Shown here: positions 16,567 to 26,985 of the stretch, piece after piece
Position numbering within the stretch: position 1 is the stretch's first letter
How the letters are laid out: the number at the start of each line of letters is the position of its first letter
NCBI RefSeq assembly: GCF_005886535.1
Contig: NZ_PNDS01000131.1
Coordinates: 1 to 54,202 of the forward strand
DNA length: 54,202 nt
From: Pseudoalteromonas sp. S2755
Lineage (GTDB): Bacteria; Pseudomonadota; Gammaproteobacteria; Enterobacterales; Alteromonadaceae
Direction: 5' to 3'
Notes under the pieces: generated by a model
The model's database searches: none
Seen by the model: the letters and a program-made list of their open reading frames with translations, nothing else
Told to the model about the DNA's origin: nothing
Position numbers and translations under genes: made by a program

Positions 16567-17635
16567 TGTAGCCGTAAACGGTGAGCAAATAGCAGAGCAG
16601 CTTAAGCAAGCAATGCAGCAACGTATTCTGATCTTAGATGGTGCAATGGGAACCATGATCCAAAAGCACAAATTAGAAGAACAAGACTATCGCGGTGAGC
16701 GCTTCAAAGATTGGCATGTCCTTATCAAAGGCAACAACGATCTGTTAAGTTTGACGCAGCCTGAGATAATCAAACAGATCCATCGCGATTATCTAGCTGC
16801 TGGCGCGGATATCATTGAAACCAATACTTTTAATGCTACCACCATCTCGATGGAAGATTATGACATGGCAAGCCTAAGCCGAGAGATTAATCTTGAATCG
16901 GCGAAGCTTGCACGTGCGGTATGTGATGAATTTACCGCCCAAGACCCCGGCAAGCCTCGCTATGTGGCTGGTGTGCTTGGTCCAACGTCAAAAACCTGTT
17001 CAATTTCTCCAGATGTAAACGACCCTGGTTTTCGCAATATCACTTTTGACAAATTGGTTGCAGCCTATGTTGAATCAACACTTGCTCTTATCGAGGGTGG
17101 TGCTCATCTTATTTTAATTGAAACTATTTTTGATACGCTCAACGCCAAAGCTGCGTCTTACGGCGTAGAAGAAGCCTTCGAGCAAGCGGGTGTCACTCTG
17201 CCTGTTATGATCTCGGGCACGATCACCGACGCTTCCGGTCGCACGCTATCAGGGCAAACCACCGAGGCGTTTTATAACTCTATTCGCCATATTAAGCCAA
17301 TCTCTATCGGCCTCAACTGCGCATTAGGCCCAGATTTATTAAGACAATATGTAGAAGAGCTGTCACGGGTTTGTGAGACCTTTACCTCTGTGCATCCAAA
17401 CGCAGGGCTGCCTAACGAGTTTGGTGAATACGACCTAGAAGCCGACGACATGGCAAAAGAGATTATCGATTGGGGTAAAGAAGGGTTTATCAATATTGTT
17501 GGCGGCTGCTGTGGTACCACACCTGAGCATATTCGCGCCTTCGCGAGAGGCCTTGAGCAAACCCAGCCACGTAGTTTGCCTGACATCGAAGTGCGGATGC
17601 GTTTGGCAGGTCTTGAAGCCTGTAACTTAAATTAG
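16556..17635 (+). CDS. metH: Methionine synthase, homocysteine-binding subunit (split MetH, N-terminal part)
   Basis: A 359-residue protein equal to the homocysteine-binding barrel of cobalamin-dependent methionine synthase (E. coli MetH residues about 1-353). It has [11 protein letters not shown] near the start, [13 protein letters not shown], and the zinc-ligand Cys pair in [10 protein letters not shown] (Cys318 and Cys319) plus a Cys in GLNCALGP. The chain ends with its own TAG stop 9 nt before the second cistron, exactly at the linker between homocysteine and folate domains. TAAGGA lies ten bases before the ATG, which is inside the end of metA. It must act with the product of the next gene to transfer methyl from methylcobalamin to homocysteine. 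Confidence 0.93.
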   Translation: MPNNVAVNGEQIAEQLKQAMQQRILILDGAMGTMIQKHKLEEQDYRGERFKDWHVLIKGNNDLLSLTQPEIIKQIHRDYLAAGADIIETNTFNATTISMEDYDMASLSREINLESAKLARAVCDEFTAQDPGKPRYVAGVLGPTSKTCSISPDVNDPGFRNITFDKLVAAYVESTLALIEGGAHLILIETIFDTLNAKAASYGVEEAFEQAGVTLPVMISGTITDASGRTLSGQTTEAFYNSIRHIKPISIGLNCALGPDLLRQYVEELSRVCETFTSVHPNAGLPNEFGEYDLEADDMAKEIIDWGKEGFINIVGGCCGTTPEHIRAFARGLEQTQPRSLPDIEVRMRLAGLEACNLN

Positions 17636-17644
17636 GAATTCACC

Positions 17645-20269
17645 ATGACACAAACAGCAGTATTTACTAATGTCGGTGAACGTACCAATGTAACGGGATC
17701 GGCAAAATTTAAGCGCTTAATTTTAGAAGAAGATTACGAAACCGCGCTGGATGTTGCCAGAGAGCAGGTTGAAAACGGCGCGCAAGTGATTGATATCAAC
17801 ATGGATGAAGCCATGTTGGACTCAAAGGCTGCGATGGTGAAGTTTCTTAATCTGATAGCGTCAGAGCCAGATATTTCTAAAGTTCCTATCATGGTTGACT
17901 CGTCTAAATGGGAAGTCATTGAAGCGGGCCTGAAATGTATTCAAGGTAAAGCCATTGTAAACTCAATCTCCTTAAAAGAGGGTGAGGCTCCATTTATCCA
18001 CCAAGCTAAAATCATCAAGCGTTTTGGTGCAGCCGTGGTGGTGATGGCTTTTGATGAAGTTGGTCAAGCGGAAACCGCGGAACGAAAGTTTGAGATCTGT
18101 CAGCGCTCTTACAAAATCTTGGTTGACGAGCTTGGGTTTCCGCCAGAAGACATTATTTTTGACCCCAATATTTTCGCGGTCGCAACGGGTATCGAAGAAC
18201 ATGATAACTACGCCGTAGAATTTATCGAGGGTACGCGCAGAATTAAGCAAAACCTGCCGCATTGTAAAGTGTCAGGGGGCGTGTCGAACGTATCCTTCTC
18301 ATTCCGTGGTAACAACCCGGTGCGTGAAGCGATCCACTCTGTGTTTCTTTACCATGCGATTAAAGCGGGCATGGATATGGGGATCGTCAATGCGGGTCAG
18401 TTAGCCGTGTATGACGATATTCCAAAAGAGCTCCGTGATGCCGTTGAGGATGTGATCCTCAATACCGACGCCGGTGCTGGCGAGCGATTGGTTGAAATCG
18501 CGCCTAAATACTCGGGTATGGCGCAAGCCGAAAAACAGGAAGATTTAGAGTGGCGTTCTTGGCCAGTTGAAAAACGCTTGGAGCACGCCTTAGTTAAAGG
18601 GATCACCGAGTTTATCGACGAGGATACCGAGGCCTGTCGCCAACAGTTTGATAAGCCAATTCAAGTGATTGAAGGGCCTCTGATGGATGGCATGAACGTG
18701 GTTGGCGACTTGTTTGGCGCGGGCAAAATGTTCCTGCCTCAAGTGGTGAAATCTGCTCGAGTGATGAAGCGCGCAGTTGCCTACCTCGACCCTTACATTG
18801 AGGCCGAAAAAGAAGAAGGCTCGAGTAACGGTAAAGTGATCATGGCCACGGTTAAGGGCGATGTACACGACATTGGCAAAAACATTGTGGGCGTGGTACT
18901 ACAATGTAATAACTACGAAGTTGTGGACTTGGGTGTAATGGTGCCAGCAGAGAAAATTCTGCAAACGGCCATTGACGAAAACGCTGATGTCATTGGTTTG
19001 TCTGGTCTTATTACGCCTTCCCTTGATGAAATGGTGCATGTTGCGAAAGAAATGACGCGTCGCGGCTTCGATATTCCTCTACTCATTGGTGGTGCAACCA
19101 CATCGAAAGCGCATACGGCGGTTAAAATTGAACCCCAGTACGACAAAGGTGTGATTTACGTCAACAACGCCAGTCGTGCGGTTGGGGTGGTATCTAGCCT
19201 GCTAAGTAAAACACAAAAGCCAGAATTTTTAACAAAAACCGCGGATGAATACGTCAAAGTACGAGAGCAGCAGGCGCGTAAAAAACCACGTTCAAAACCG
19301 GTTACCTTGGCGCGAGCTCGCGATAATGCGGTAAAACTTGATTGGCAAAACTATACGCCACCAGTGCCAAGTAAGTTGGGGATCACCGAGTTTAAAGATG
19401 TGAGCATCAAAACGCTACGTGATTATATCGACTGGACGCCATTTTTTATGACTTGGTCATTGGCCGGTAAATATCCACGTATTCTACAAGACGAAGTGGT
19501 TGGTGAAGAGGCGCAAAAGCTGTTTCATGATGCCAATGCCATGTTAGATCAACTAGAGCGAGATGGTAGTTTGCAGCCACTGGGTGTGATTGGTTTGTTT
19601 CCTGCTAACCGCGTGGGTGACGATATTGAGATTTACAAAGATGAGTCACGAAGTGAGGTCTTGGTTACGTCATGTCAGCTGCGCCAGCAAACCGAAAAAA
19701 CCGATTTCCCTAACTATTGTTTGTCGGATTATATTGCACCCAAAGGCACACCTGATTATTTTGGTGCATTTGCCGTCACTGGTGGCCTTGAAGAAGATGA
19801 CTTAGCAGATGCATTTGATGCCAAGCAAGATGACTACAACAAGATCATGATTAAAGCGGTCGCAGATCGTTTAGCCGAGGCATTTGCCGAATACTTGCAT
19901 GAGCAAGTGCGTAAAGTGCACTGGGGATTTGCGGCGGATGAAGCGCTAAGTAACGAAGAGCTTATCCGTGAAAACTATCAAGGGATCCGTCCAGCGCCGG
20001 GATATCCTGCGTGCCCTGAACATACCGAAAAACAAAAAATTTGGCAGTTGTTAGATGTTGAAAACCGTATCGGTATGAAGTTGACTAGTTCATACGCCAT
20101 GTGGCCGGGAGCAGCAGTGTCGGGTTGGTATTTCTCGCATCCAGATTCTAAGTACTTTGCCGTTGCGAGTATTCAAAGAGATCAAGTAGAAGACTATGCC
20201 GCGCGTCAAGGAATGTCGTTAGAAGAGGCGGAGCGTTGGCTTGGTCCTAATTTAGGATATGAAACTTAA
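17645..20269 (+). CDS. metH: Methionine synthase, folate/cobalamin/activation subunit (split MetH, C-terminal part)
   Basis: An 874-residue protein carrying the remaining modules of MetH. It begins with the pterin-binding barrel ([14 protein letters not shown], then [10 protein letters not shown]), continues with the cap and B12-binding domain (about 340-570, with His408 of GDVHDIGKN as cobalt ligand, then [13 protein letters not shown] and LLIGGATTS), and ends with the S-adenosylmethionine activation domain ([15 protein letters not shown] near 783, [18 protein letters not shown]). The lengths of the two cistrons (359 and 874) sum to the size of a one-piece MetH. TAGGA seven bases before ATG shows a genuine start rather than a frameshift. 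A terminator hairpin follows. Confidence 0.95.
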   Translation: MTQTAVFTNVGERTNVTGSAKFKRLILEEDYETALDVAREQVENGAQVIDINMDEAMLDSKAAMVKFLNLIASEPDISKVPIMVDSSKWEVIEAGLKCIQGKAIVNSISLKEGEAPFIHQAKIIKRFGAAVVVMAFDEVGQAETAERKFEICQRSYKILVDELGFPPEDIIFDPNIFAVATGIEEHDNYAVEFIEGTRRIKQNLPHCKVSGGVSNVSFSFRGNNPVREAIHSVFLYHAIKAGMDMGIVNAGQLAVYDDIPKELRDAVEDVILNTDAGAGERLVEIAPKYSGMAQAEKQEDLEWRSWPVEKRLEHALVKGITEFIDEDTEACRQQFDKPIQVIEGPLMDGMNVVGDLFGAGKMFLPQVVKSARVMKRAVAYLDPYIEAEKEEGSSNGKVIMATVKGDVHDIGKNIVGVVLQCNNYEVVDLGVMVPAEKILQTAIDENADVIGLSGLITPSLDEMVHVAKEMTRRGFDIPLLIGGATTSKAHTAVKIEPQYDKGVIYVNNASRAVGVVSSLLSKTQKPEFLTKTADEYVKVREQQARKKPRSKPVTLARARDNAVKLDWQNYTPPVPSKLGITEFKDVSIKTLRDYIDWTPFFMTWSLAGKYPRILQDEVVGEEAQKLFHDANAMLDQLERDGSLQPLGVIGLFPANRVGDDIEIYKDESRSEVLVTSCQLRQQTEKTDFPNYCLSDYIAPKGTPDYFGAFAVTGGLEEDDLADAFDAKQDDYNKIMIKAVADRLAEAFAEYLHEQVRKVHWGFAADEALSNEELIRENYQGIRPAPGYPACPEHTEKQKIWQLLDVENRIGMKLTSSYAMWPGAAVSGWYFSHPDSKYFAVASIQRDQVEDYAARQGMSLEEAERWLGPNLGYET

Positions 20270-20290
20270 GCAAATTTGTACTTAACTAAG

Positions 20291-20314
20291 GCGGCCTTTT
20301 ACACGCAAGGCCGC
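20291..20314 (+). terminator. Terminator of the metA-metH operon
   Basis: GCGGCCTT (20291-20298) pairs with AAGGCCGC (20307-20314) around an 8-nt loop, followed by TTTC. It lies 21 bp after the stop codon. Confidence 0.7.
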
Positions 20315-20673
20315 TTTCGATTGTAGTTAAGCTTTCGTTACATGGTACAACCTATAGCTGAATGACAGCCTCCTTTATTTTCACAAGATGCGTGATGTTT
20401 GCTTGGTACAGGATCCGCTCAGATAGATCCATTTGCACCATTCACTAGAGGTGTCATTTTATTATCTAGGCGGTTAGAGGTTGCTTAATTATTTTCTTAT
20501 TTAATTTTATGTTTAACATTTTAACTCCCTTTTTCTTTGTTGTTGATTTGTAGGCTGGATATTTTTTCATTTACGTCAAGCGTAATTTTGTTTCTTAAAT
20601 TCGGGCTCAAGTCTGGCTACTTACCTGTGTGCTAGCAGTAAATCCAAATTCATTAGAATATGTTGTTTAGTGG
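20315..20673. other. Gene-free stretch before the binding-protein/cyclase operon
   Basis: About 360 bp between the metH terminator and the promoter at 20674. It is AT-rich with stops in all frames; I see no credible gene, tRNA or repeat. A small RNA cannot be excluded. Confidence 0.4.
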
Positions 20674-20703
20674 TTAACAGAGCGCGCTAAATTCAAGTAT
20701 ACT
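20674..20703 (+). promoter_or_regulatory. Sigma-70 promoter of the binding-protein/cyclase operon
   Basis: TTAACA (20674-20679) and TATACT (20698-20703) each match five of six consensus positions and are spaced by 18 bp, about 40 bp before the ATG at 20742. Confidence 0.55.
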
Positions 20704-20741
20704 GAATTGAATAACTGTTAATAATAAGGCTTTACTCAACA

Positions 20742-21626
20742 ATGAAGATGAAATGGCTGTTTTCACTCCTTTTTATTTCCAATCTCTGTTGGGGGAGCAA
20801 TCAGCTGGTTGTTGATATAATCAGTAGCGAAAATTTCAGTCAGCGTTACGAGCACTTTCTTGCTGGTCGTGACGTCTTAGACGTTGATTCTTTCTTTCCT
20901 ACCACCAAAGGTTCTCATATTGAAATCATCGAAATGGTGCTATTACAGCAGGCCCTGTTTCTTGGTGGTGAAACACGTAAAGTCGTATTTAATCCAAAAC
21001 CTTCGGTGAATATTCTAGAGTTTTCTGATCTGATCGCTGGGGAAAGCTTAATCCTTGCTCGCAGTGTTTGGCATGAAAATATCGTGGACTATCGCGGCTC
21101 ATTATTTATCTCAGATCCGCTTGTTGAAGTTGGAGATTACGAAGCAGGGCTTTACGTCACCAAGCGTAACGTCGCACTGCAGCAAACGCCGCTTTCACAG
21201 CTTCGGCAGTTGAATGTTGTGTCTAACCCGCAATGGGAAGTGGATTGGCGTGCGTTGATGAATACAGACTTACACATGGTGAGCTTTATTGGCCCGTGGG
21301 AAACCATGTTGGCAATGGTAGAAAGCGATGTTGTCGACACTATGTTGATTAATTTTAGCGTGAGTGATTCTTTAACTCTAAATTTTGAAGGTAAAGAATA
21401 TGTTCCAATCGAAAATATTAAGGTTGTCTTGCCAGACTCTCGGCATTTTGTTGTCAGTAAAAACCATCCTGAAGGCGTGCAAATATTTGCGGCACTCAAT
21501 CGTGGGTTAAACATACTTAAACGACGAGGCGTGATCAAACGGGCGTTGACAGAATCTGGTTTTATCAACAAAAAAGTGGCGAATTGGCAGGTGGCTAACG
21601 CTGAAATGCTGGTGGGGGGGGACTAA
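20742..21626 (+). CDS. Periplasmic substrate-binding-like protein coupled to a diguanylate cyclase
   Basis: A 294-residue exported protein with a signal peptide ending at LCWGS (about residue 18). The body resembles the type 2 periplasmic binding fold of family-3 solute-binding proteins: an ASARSV-like strand after the first lobe (SLILARSVWHENIVDYRGSLFISDPLVEVG) and a lysine-rich helix near the C terminus. No ABC permease lies nearby. Its TAA stop overlaps the ATG of the following TPR-GGDEF gene, so the two are translationally coupled, suggesting that it feeds ligand information to that membrane sensor. The last codons contain a run of eight G residues (21614-21621), a slippage-prone sequence. 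Confidence 0.8.
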   Translation: MKMKWLFSLLFISNLCWGSNQLVVDIISSENFSQRYEHFLAGRDVLDVDSFFPTTKGSHIEIIEMVLLQQALFLGGETRKVVFNPKPSVNILEFSDLIAGESLILARSVWHENIVDYRGSLFISDPLVEVGDYEAGLYVTKRNVALQQTPLSQLRQLNVVSNPQWEVDWRALMNTDLHMVSFIGPWETMLAMVESDVVDTMLINFSVSDSLTLNFEGKEYVPIENIKVVLPDSRHFVVSKNHPEGVQIFAALNRGLNILKRRGVIKRALTESGFINKKVANWQVANAEMLVGGD

Positions 21627-23494
21627 TGCAACCAGCTGTGGTATCGCTTTGCATATTGGTAAGTGCGCTAATTACATTTTGTGGTTTTGCTTACGAATCA
21701 TCGGAACAAATACAGCGCAATTTAAATGCGCTACAAATGTCGGCTGAACAAGATTATGACTTGTCTTTATTACCGGATATCAGAGCGCTGCGAGAACAAG
21801 CGCGTGCGCAAGGTAATAAGCCGCTGCAAATCAAAGCATTACTGTTAGAGGGTAGTATAGTTCAACACTTTGGTGATTTTGAAGATGGTCTGAATTTGCA
21901 CCAACAAGCATTGCAGTTGGCCGAAGCCGATAACAATACATTTTTAAAGGCAAACACCTATCTCGCCATCGCACACCTTGATATTGACTTAGAGAGCTAT
22001 GAGTTAGCGCAGCGCTATTTGGATAAGGCCTCATTGCTGGCTGAGCAAATTGATGATAATGCTCAGATAAAAGCCGATATCAGTTTATGGCAGTCGCGCT
22101 TGAATATGGATAAGGGCGCTTATCGTTTAGCACTTAAGTCTGCTTTAGTACCAGAGGTTTCAGGTATTCGCCAGGAGACACTAGCACAGTTAAAGCTGAC
22201 GCGTTCTTGGGCTCATTTACAGCTCGGTGAATATTTACCAGCCAAACAAATTCTAGATGAGTTAGACAATGCGGGTTATTTGGTTCAAAACCAAAGAATG
22301 CGGATTATGTCGGCAGTGCAGCGTGCCAGAGTTGCTTTACAAAGTGGTGACTTTGCAACTTCAATTGATTTAGCTCAGGCTGGGCTGAGAGATACGCTCG
22401 GCACACGTTTCTTACTTTTTCAATCTCAGTTGCAATGGATACTGGCGTCAGCCTATGCTCAGCTTGGAGATTATCAACAAGCACATCGCTATCTAAAGCG
22501 TTATGCCGTTACCGAGCAGTCGCTAAATTTGCAAAAGCGTAATAACAAACTGCTTAAGCTAGAAGCGCAATACTCTCTTGCACAACAAAAGCAAGCGCTT
22601 AACGAACTAGAGCGTGATAATGCCCAGCAGGCAAAACAGATTATGGCGCACCAACAACAGATAGAAAACGCTAGGTTAAGCCAGCAGCGTTGGCTATTGA
22701 TAGCCTTGCTTGCATTTACTCTGGTGCTGGTGTTTTATTGGCGATGGCAGAATCGCCGTTACACCAAGCTGTTAGAGAGTCAGGTTGCGCAGCGGACTGA
22801 GGAGCTGGCGGAACGAAACAAGCGTTTGCAAACCCTAAGCTTCACAGATAGCTTAACCGGGCTGAGTAATCGACACCACTTTTTTAGTATGATTGATAGT
22901 ACCATTGAGGTACACAGGCAAAAGTGGCAAGTTCCGCAAAGACAGCAGAGTGCCGATCTGATTTTTGTCATTGTTGATATTGATCACTTTAAAAATATCA
23001 ATGACAGCTTTGGTCATGCGGCGGGAGATATTGTGCTGCAAGACTTTGCTGAAATCCTTAAGCAATGCACAAGAGAGTCAGATATTTTAGTGCGTTGGGG
23101 TGGAGAAGAGTTTTTGCTGGTAATGCCGGATATGGACAGAGCGGCTGCACACGAAGTAACAGAACGGATCCGTCGCCAAGTGGAGAGCTATCCATTTGTG
23201 GTGAACGATCAAACGATTAACTGTACTTGTTCAATTGGCTTTGCGCCATTCCCGTTTGACCCAACACAACCAGATAAGCTTAGCTGGGAGCACGTGTTGG
23301 AGTTAGCCGACGGTGGTTTATATCTTGCGAAAGAATCTCATCGTAACGCTTGGGTTGGCGTCCACACTGGAGAAGAGGAAGTGCAAAGTCCGGCAGAGCA
23401 CATGGTGCAAAATCTACGCTCATATTTACAAGCGGGCAAACTAAAAACGTGGTCAAATCTATCCGATCTTATTTATGTTTGTAATACTCGTTAA
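21626..23494 (+). CDS. TPR-containing membrane diguanylate cyclase (GGDEF)
   Basis: A 622-residue protein that should make cyclic di-GMP. In order: signal peptide or first helix (1-22), periplasmic TPR repeats (about 65-320), a coiled coil (about 320-355), membrane helix (356-373), a short signalling helix, and a GGDEF domain (about 405-570). The active-site signature is GGEEF (492-496) and the metal-binding Asp residues lie in VDIDHFKNIND. The inhibitory site RxxD is present as RESD (483-486), five residues before GGEEF, so product inhibition is likely. The start overlaps the stop of the binding-protein gene in TAATG. The last 50 residues extend beyond the domain with no recognised function. 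Confidence 0.92.
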   Translation: MQPAVVSLCILVSALITFCGFAYESSEQIQRNLNALQMSAEQDYDLSLLPDIRALREQARAQGNKPLQIKALLLEGSIVQHFGDFEDGLNLHQQALQLAEADNNTFLKANTYLAIAHLDIDLESYELAQRYLDKASLLAEQIDDNAQIKADISLWQSRLNMDKGAYRLALKSALVPEVSGIRQETLAQLKLTRSWAHLQLGEYLPAKQILDELDNAGYLVQNQRMRIMSAVQRARVALQSGDFATSIDLAQAGLRDTLGTRFLLFQSQLQWILASAYAQLGDYQQAHRYLKRYAVTEQSLNLQKRNNKLLKLEAQYSLAQQKQALNELERDNAQQAKQIMAHQQQIENARLSQQRWLLIALLAFTLVLVFYWRWQNRRYTKLLESQVAQRTEELAERNKRLQTLSFTDSLTGLSNRHHFFSMIDSTIEVHRQKWQVPQRQQSADLIFVIVDIDHFKNINDSFGHAAGDIVLQDFAEILKQCTRESDILVRWGGEEFLLVMPDMDRAAAHEVTERIRRQVESYPFVVNDQTINCTCSIGFAPFPFDPTQPDKLSWEHVLELADGGLYLAKESHRNAWVGVHTGEEEVQSPAEHMVQNLRSYLQAGKLKTWSNLSDLIYVCNTR

Positions 23495-23570
23495 GCGAAT
23501 TCGGCTGTTTGGCGGCATCAAGTTTAGGTGTATCATATTGAGCAAGACAGAATAATAAAGTGTTAGAGTT

Positions 23571-26084
23571 TTGCTGCCGATTGAAGCCTTTATACCTGAG
23601 ATTATTTCCACCTTATCCAATGATAACCGTTTAGTATTACAGGCCGAGCCCGGCGCAGGTAAATCGACCTTAGTGCCACTGCGTTTACTGCAAGCTGATA
23701 TTTTTTCCGGTAATAAAAAAATCATTATGCTTGAGCCACGTCGCGTTGCGGCAAAATCTATTGCGACCTTTTTAGCCAAACAGTTGGGAGAATCGGTCGG
23801 TGAGCGAGTTGGTTATCAAATCCGAAACGAGCAACGTGTTTCATCCAACACCCGCTTGGAAATCGTCACCGAAGGCGTATTGACTCGCCGTCTTCAAGCG
23901 GATCCCGAACTCAGTGATGTTGCACTTATTATCTTTGATGAATTCCATGAACGTTCTATTCATGCGGATTTAGCTTTAATGCTCGCGTTTGAAGTGCAAC
24001 AAGCGTATCGCGATGACCTCAAATTGCTGGTGATGTCCGCAACGATAGACACCGAGCTTTTATCTAACTATCTGGATGGCGCACCAAGGTTATCTTGCCC
24101 CGGTAATACTTATCCTGTTGAAATTGAATATGTCGGTAAAGCGAGCCGTTACTTGGCAGATCATGTGTTAAGTGCGCTGCGCCATGCTTTCACTCTACAA
24201 AGCGATGGCGATGTATTGGTATTTCTCCCCGGGCAGGCTGATATTCAGCGCTGCATTGAAGCTTGCCAAGTGCTTGACCAAAGTAATATTGAGCTTCTGC
24301 CTTTGTACGGCGGATTACCCTTATCTGAACAAGAAAAGGTGCTCAGTAAAAGCGGTAGCGCGTCAAGACGTATTATTTTTGCAACCAATATTGCTGAGAC
24401 CAGTTTGACTATTGCCGGGATCACTATGGTTATAGACTCCGGCCTTGAGAAACGCTTAACCTATGATGTTAAAAACGGCCTCTCGCGGCTCGATACGGTG
24501 ATGATCTCAAAGGCATCAGCAACACAACGAGCCGGGCGTGCGGGTCGTCTACAAGCGGGCCATTGTTTACGTCTTTGGCGCGAAAGTGAGCATAATAATT
24601 TAAGTGACTTTCAGCCAGAAGAAATCACCACCACGGACCTTTGTGACTTAGCACTGGAGCTCAGCGCGTGGGGAGTGACACAATACAAGGACGCGAATTG
24701 GCTAACACCGCCACCGGTGCAACATTTTTCGGTGGCCTGTCAATTAAATCAGTCGCTTGGCTTGGTAGATGCGCATAATAAAGTGTTAACTGCTGGGCAG
24801 CGAGCACTACAACTGGGTGTTTCGCCTCGTCTTGCCAGCATGCTACTGCGATGTGAAACACCAATTGCGCAACAACTAGCTTGTTTTTTGGCGGCGATAT
24901 TGAGCGAGCGAGATATTTTAGTGCAAGCCAATACAAGCGATGTATGTGAGCGAGTTTTGGCATTGATTGAGTTTGTTCAAGACCGTACCCGTGCCGCCAA
25001 AGCATATCGCTTGCATAGAGCTGCCGCAGAGCAGGCCGTAAAATTGGCCAAATCATTTGCGCACAAACTGGGAATTAAGCTCAAGAGTGAAACAATCACC
25101 CTTGTAGATATTCAAACCTTAGTGCCTACTTTATTGCTCCATGCCTTTCCTGACAGAGCTGCGCAAAAACGTCCTCAAGGGGATAACCGCTACTTGCTTG
25201 CGAATGGTCGGGGAGTAACATTACGTGACGGTGATCCGCTGCAAGGTCAGGCCTATTTGATAGTTTGTGATGTGGATGGCAAAAATAAGGATGGCTTGAT
25301 ATTTCAGAGCTGCGCAATCGAAAAGAGCACATTACTTGAGAAACTGGCGCCATATTTGAGTGAGGTGGTGCGGTATCAACTGGATAGTAAAAAGGAGGGG
25401 ATTCAGGGCCGGCAACAAGTTAAATATCATGCTCTGGTATTAAAAGAGCAAAACCTGAGTCAGATCCCCAAAGAAGCGTTTGCCCAATGTGTGAAGGATA
25501 TTATCACATCGGAAGGGCTTGGTTTACTCAATTGGTCGGCAAAAAGTCACGCTTGGCTCGCTCGAGCTAAATGGTTAAGTGAGCACTTGAATACCTTCCC
25601 ACAGATCTCTGAGGCAAGTTTGATAGCGCAGCTTGATACTTGGTTATTGCCCTATTTGACGGGCGTAAACACTATCAAACAACTGAAGCAACTGGATATT
25701 TTTAACCTGCTTCAAGCGACACTCACTTGGGATCAGCAACAGCAACTCGAAGCGCAAGCACCTGAGTTTTATGTTACGCCAAGCGATAAGCGAGTCGCGA
25801 TCCGCTACGATGAGCACCAAGGGCCAACCGTTTCTGTGGTGTTACAAGAAATGTTTGGTCAATTGACGTCGCCAACGCTCGCCAACGGCCAAGTCGCAGT
25901 GCGATTTGAGCTGTTATCTCCAGCGAAAAGGCCAATCCAAACCACCAGCGATTTAAGCAACTTTTGGCAAACTTCTTATTTTGAGGTGGCCAAAGAAATG
26001 CGTGGTCGATATCCAAAACACCGATGGCCAGATAAACCGCTCGAGGAAAAGCCTGGCCGCTCCATAAAACCGAGAGGAAAGTAG
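23571..26084 (+). CDS. hrpB: ATP-dependent RNA helicase HrpB
   Basis: An 837-residue DEAH-type helicase. Motifs appear in order: Walker A GAGKST (28-33), EPRRVAA, the Walker B variant DEFHER (123-128), SAT (156-158), the NIAETSLTI block and QRAGRAGR (about 315). The C-terminal HrpB-specific domain ends with a basic tail (SIKPRGK). E. coli HrpB is of similar length; its precise substrate is unresolved. The N terminus LPIEAFIPE matches the family start, and the only available start there is TTG at 23571, with a weak ribosome site. It is 76 bp after the cyclase gene and probably independently expressed. Confidence 0.93.
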   Translation: MLPIEAFIPEIISTLSNDNRLVLQAEPGAGKSTLVPLRLLQADIFSGNKKIIMLEPRRVAAKSIATFLAKQLGESVGERVGYQIRNEQRVSSNTRLEIVTEGVLTRRLQADPELSDVALIIFDEFHERSIHADLALMLAFEVQQAYRDDLKLLVMSATIDTELLSNYLDGAPRLSCPGNTYPVEIEYVGKASRYLADHVLSALRHAFTLQSDGDVLVFLPGQADIQRCIEACQVLDQSNIELLPLYGGLPLSEQEKVLSKSGSASRRIIFATNIAETSLTIAGITMVIDSGLEKRLTYDVKNGLSRLDTVMISKASATQRAGRAGRLQAGHCLRLWRESEHNNLSDFQPEEITTTDLCDLALELSAWGVTQYKDANWLTPPPVQHFSVACQLNQSLGLVDAHNKVLTAGQRALQLGVSPRLASMLLRCETPIAQQLACFLAAILSERDILVQANTSDVCERVLALIEFVQDRTRAAKAYRLHRAAAEQAVKLAKSFAHKLGIKLKSETITLVDIQTLVPTLLLHAFPDRAAQKRPQGDNRYLLANGRGVTLRDGDPLQGQAYLIVCDVDGKNKDGLIFQSCAIEKSTLLEKLAPYLSEVVRYQLDSKKEGIQGRQQVKYHALVLKEQNLSQIPKEAFAQCVKDIITSEGLGLLNWSAKSHAWLARAKWLSEHLNTFPQISEASLIAQLDTWLLPYLTGVNTIKQLKQLDIFNLLQATLTWDQQQQLEAQAPEFYVTPSDKRVAIRYDEHQGPTVSVVLQEMFGQLTSPTLANGQVAVRFELLSPAKRPIQTTSDLSNFWQTSYFEVAKEMRGRYPKHRWPDKPLEEKPGRSIKPRGK

Positions 26085-26160
26085 GCTGGTGGAGCAATAG
26101 GCTTGTAAAGAAGTCATAATGACTATAACGTGAACAGTCTAATGTAGAAAGGAGTGTGAA

Positions 26161-26958
26161 ATGCGGTCTATTATGGCGTTCATCTTATTGGGCTTAATTG
26201 TTGTTCAGCCAACTTATAGCGGCGAGTTTGAAGTGCTTTATCAATCTGACACAGCAAAAGTCGTTAGAGATAAAAGTTACGGCACAAACATTGGGATCTT
26301 TGCAACGAACAGGGGAGTGGTGATCATTGACCCCACCGCTGAAGATACGGATTTGCCAAAGCTCAATGATTTGATAAAGAATAATTTTCAGAGCGAGAAA
26401 AAATACCTGCTAAATACACATCGTCATTCGGATCACACAGGTGGTAATGCTTTTTTCCAACAACAAGGTTTTACACTTGTTGAGAGCCCACAAGGGTTAA
26501 AGGAGCTTGGGGTGATAAAGCATACTCAAGCCGTTTCACATACCGCCAATGATAACATTCTCTATCATCCCACGAGCAATATTTTGTTCACCGGAGACAT
26601 TTACACCACAAACTGGCATCCAACATTTTATGCTGGGGGCTTAACGGGTTTTAATAAAGCGGTCGATTTGATTTTGTCTATTGGCGATCAAAATACGCTG
26701 ATTGTGCCAGGTCATGGCAAACCTACAACGAAAAGAGAACTCGAACAACATAGAATTCAAACATTCGCTTTAGTTGAGCGGGTGAAGATTTTGAATCAGG
26801 CAGGTAAGTCGGTTGAGCAAATAAAGAACGATGAGGAGATCAAGCGCTTATTAGCGCAGTTTAATCTTGAAGGAAGACAACCTTTTCTTCCAGAGCGGGC
26901 GCTTACCCGCTTCATTGAGCGCACTATTACCGTGCTAGAGCAAGCGAACAAAGCTTAA
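26161..26958 (+). CDS. Exported metallo-beta-lactamase-fold hydrolase
   Basis: A 265-residue protein with a signal peptide (cleavage near TYSGE, residue 20). The metal-binding signature HRHSDH (His87, His89, Asp91, His92) is complete, followed by FTGDIYT and PGHGKPT, which supply the later ligands. The fold is that of glyoxalase II-like and subclass B hydrolases; location would be periplasmic. A beta-lactamase activity is possible but not shown by sequence, as many family members act on other substrates. AAAGGAG seven bases before ATG is a strong ribosome site. The next gene starts 27 bp after its stop and may be in the same operon. Confidence 0.87.
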   Translation: MRSIMAFILLGLIVVQPTYSGEFEVLYQSDTAKVVRDKSYGTNIGIFATNRGVVIIDPTAEDTDLPKLNDLIKNNFQSEKKYLLNTHRHSDHTGGNAFFQQQGFTLVESPQGLKELGVIKHTQAVSHTANDNILYHPTSNILFTGDIYTTNWHPTFYAGGLTGFNKAVDLILSIGDQNTLIVPGHGKPTTKRELEQHRIQTFALVERVKILNQAGKSVEQIKNDEEIKRLLAQFNLEGRQPFLPERALTRFIERTITVLEQANKA

Positions 26959-26985
26959 TAAAACTGCTAAAAGGCTGGGGCTGAT

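Noticed and set aside
17272..17586. Antisense reading frame of 104 residues within metH
   Set aside because: It is opposite a well-conserved coding region and has no ribosome site or homology; a shadow of the real gene, as are the other long antisense frames here.
17626..17650. Stop between the two metH parts as a sequencing error
   Set aside because: The stop lies at the interdomain linker and is followed by a ribosome site and ATG at proper spacing, with both parts complete.
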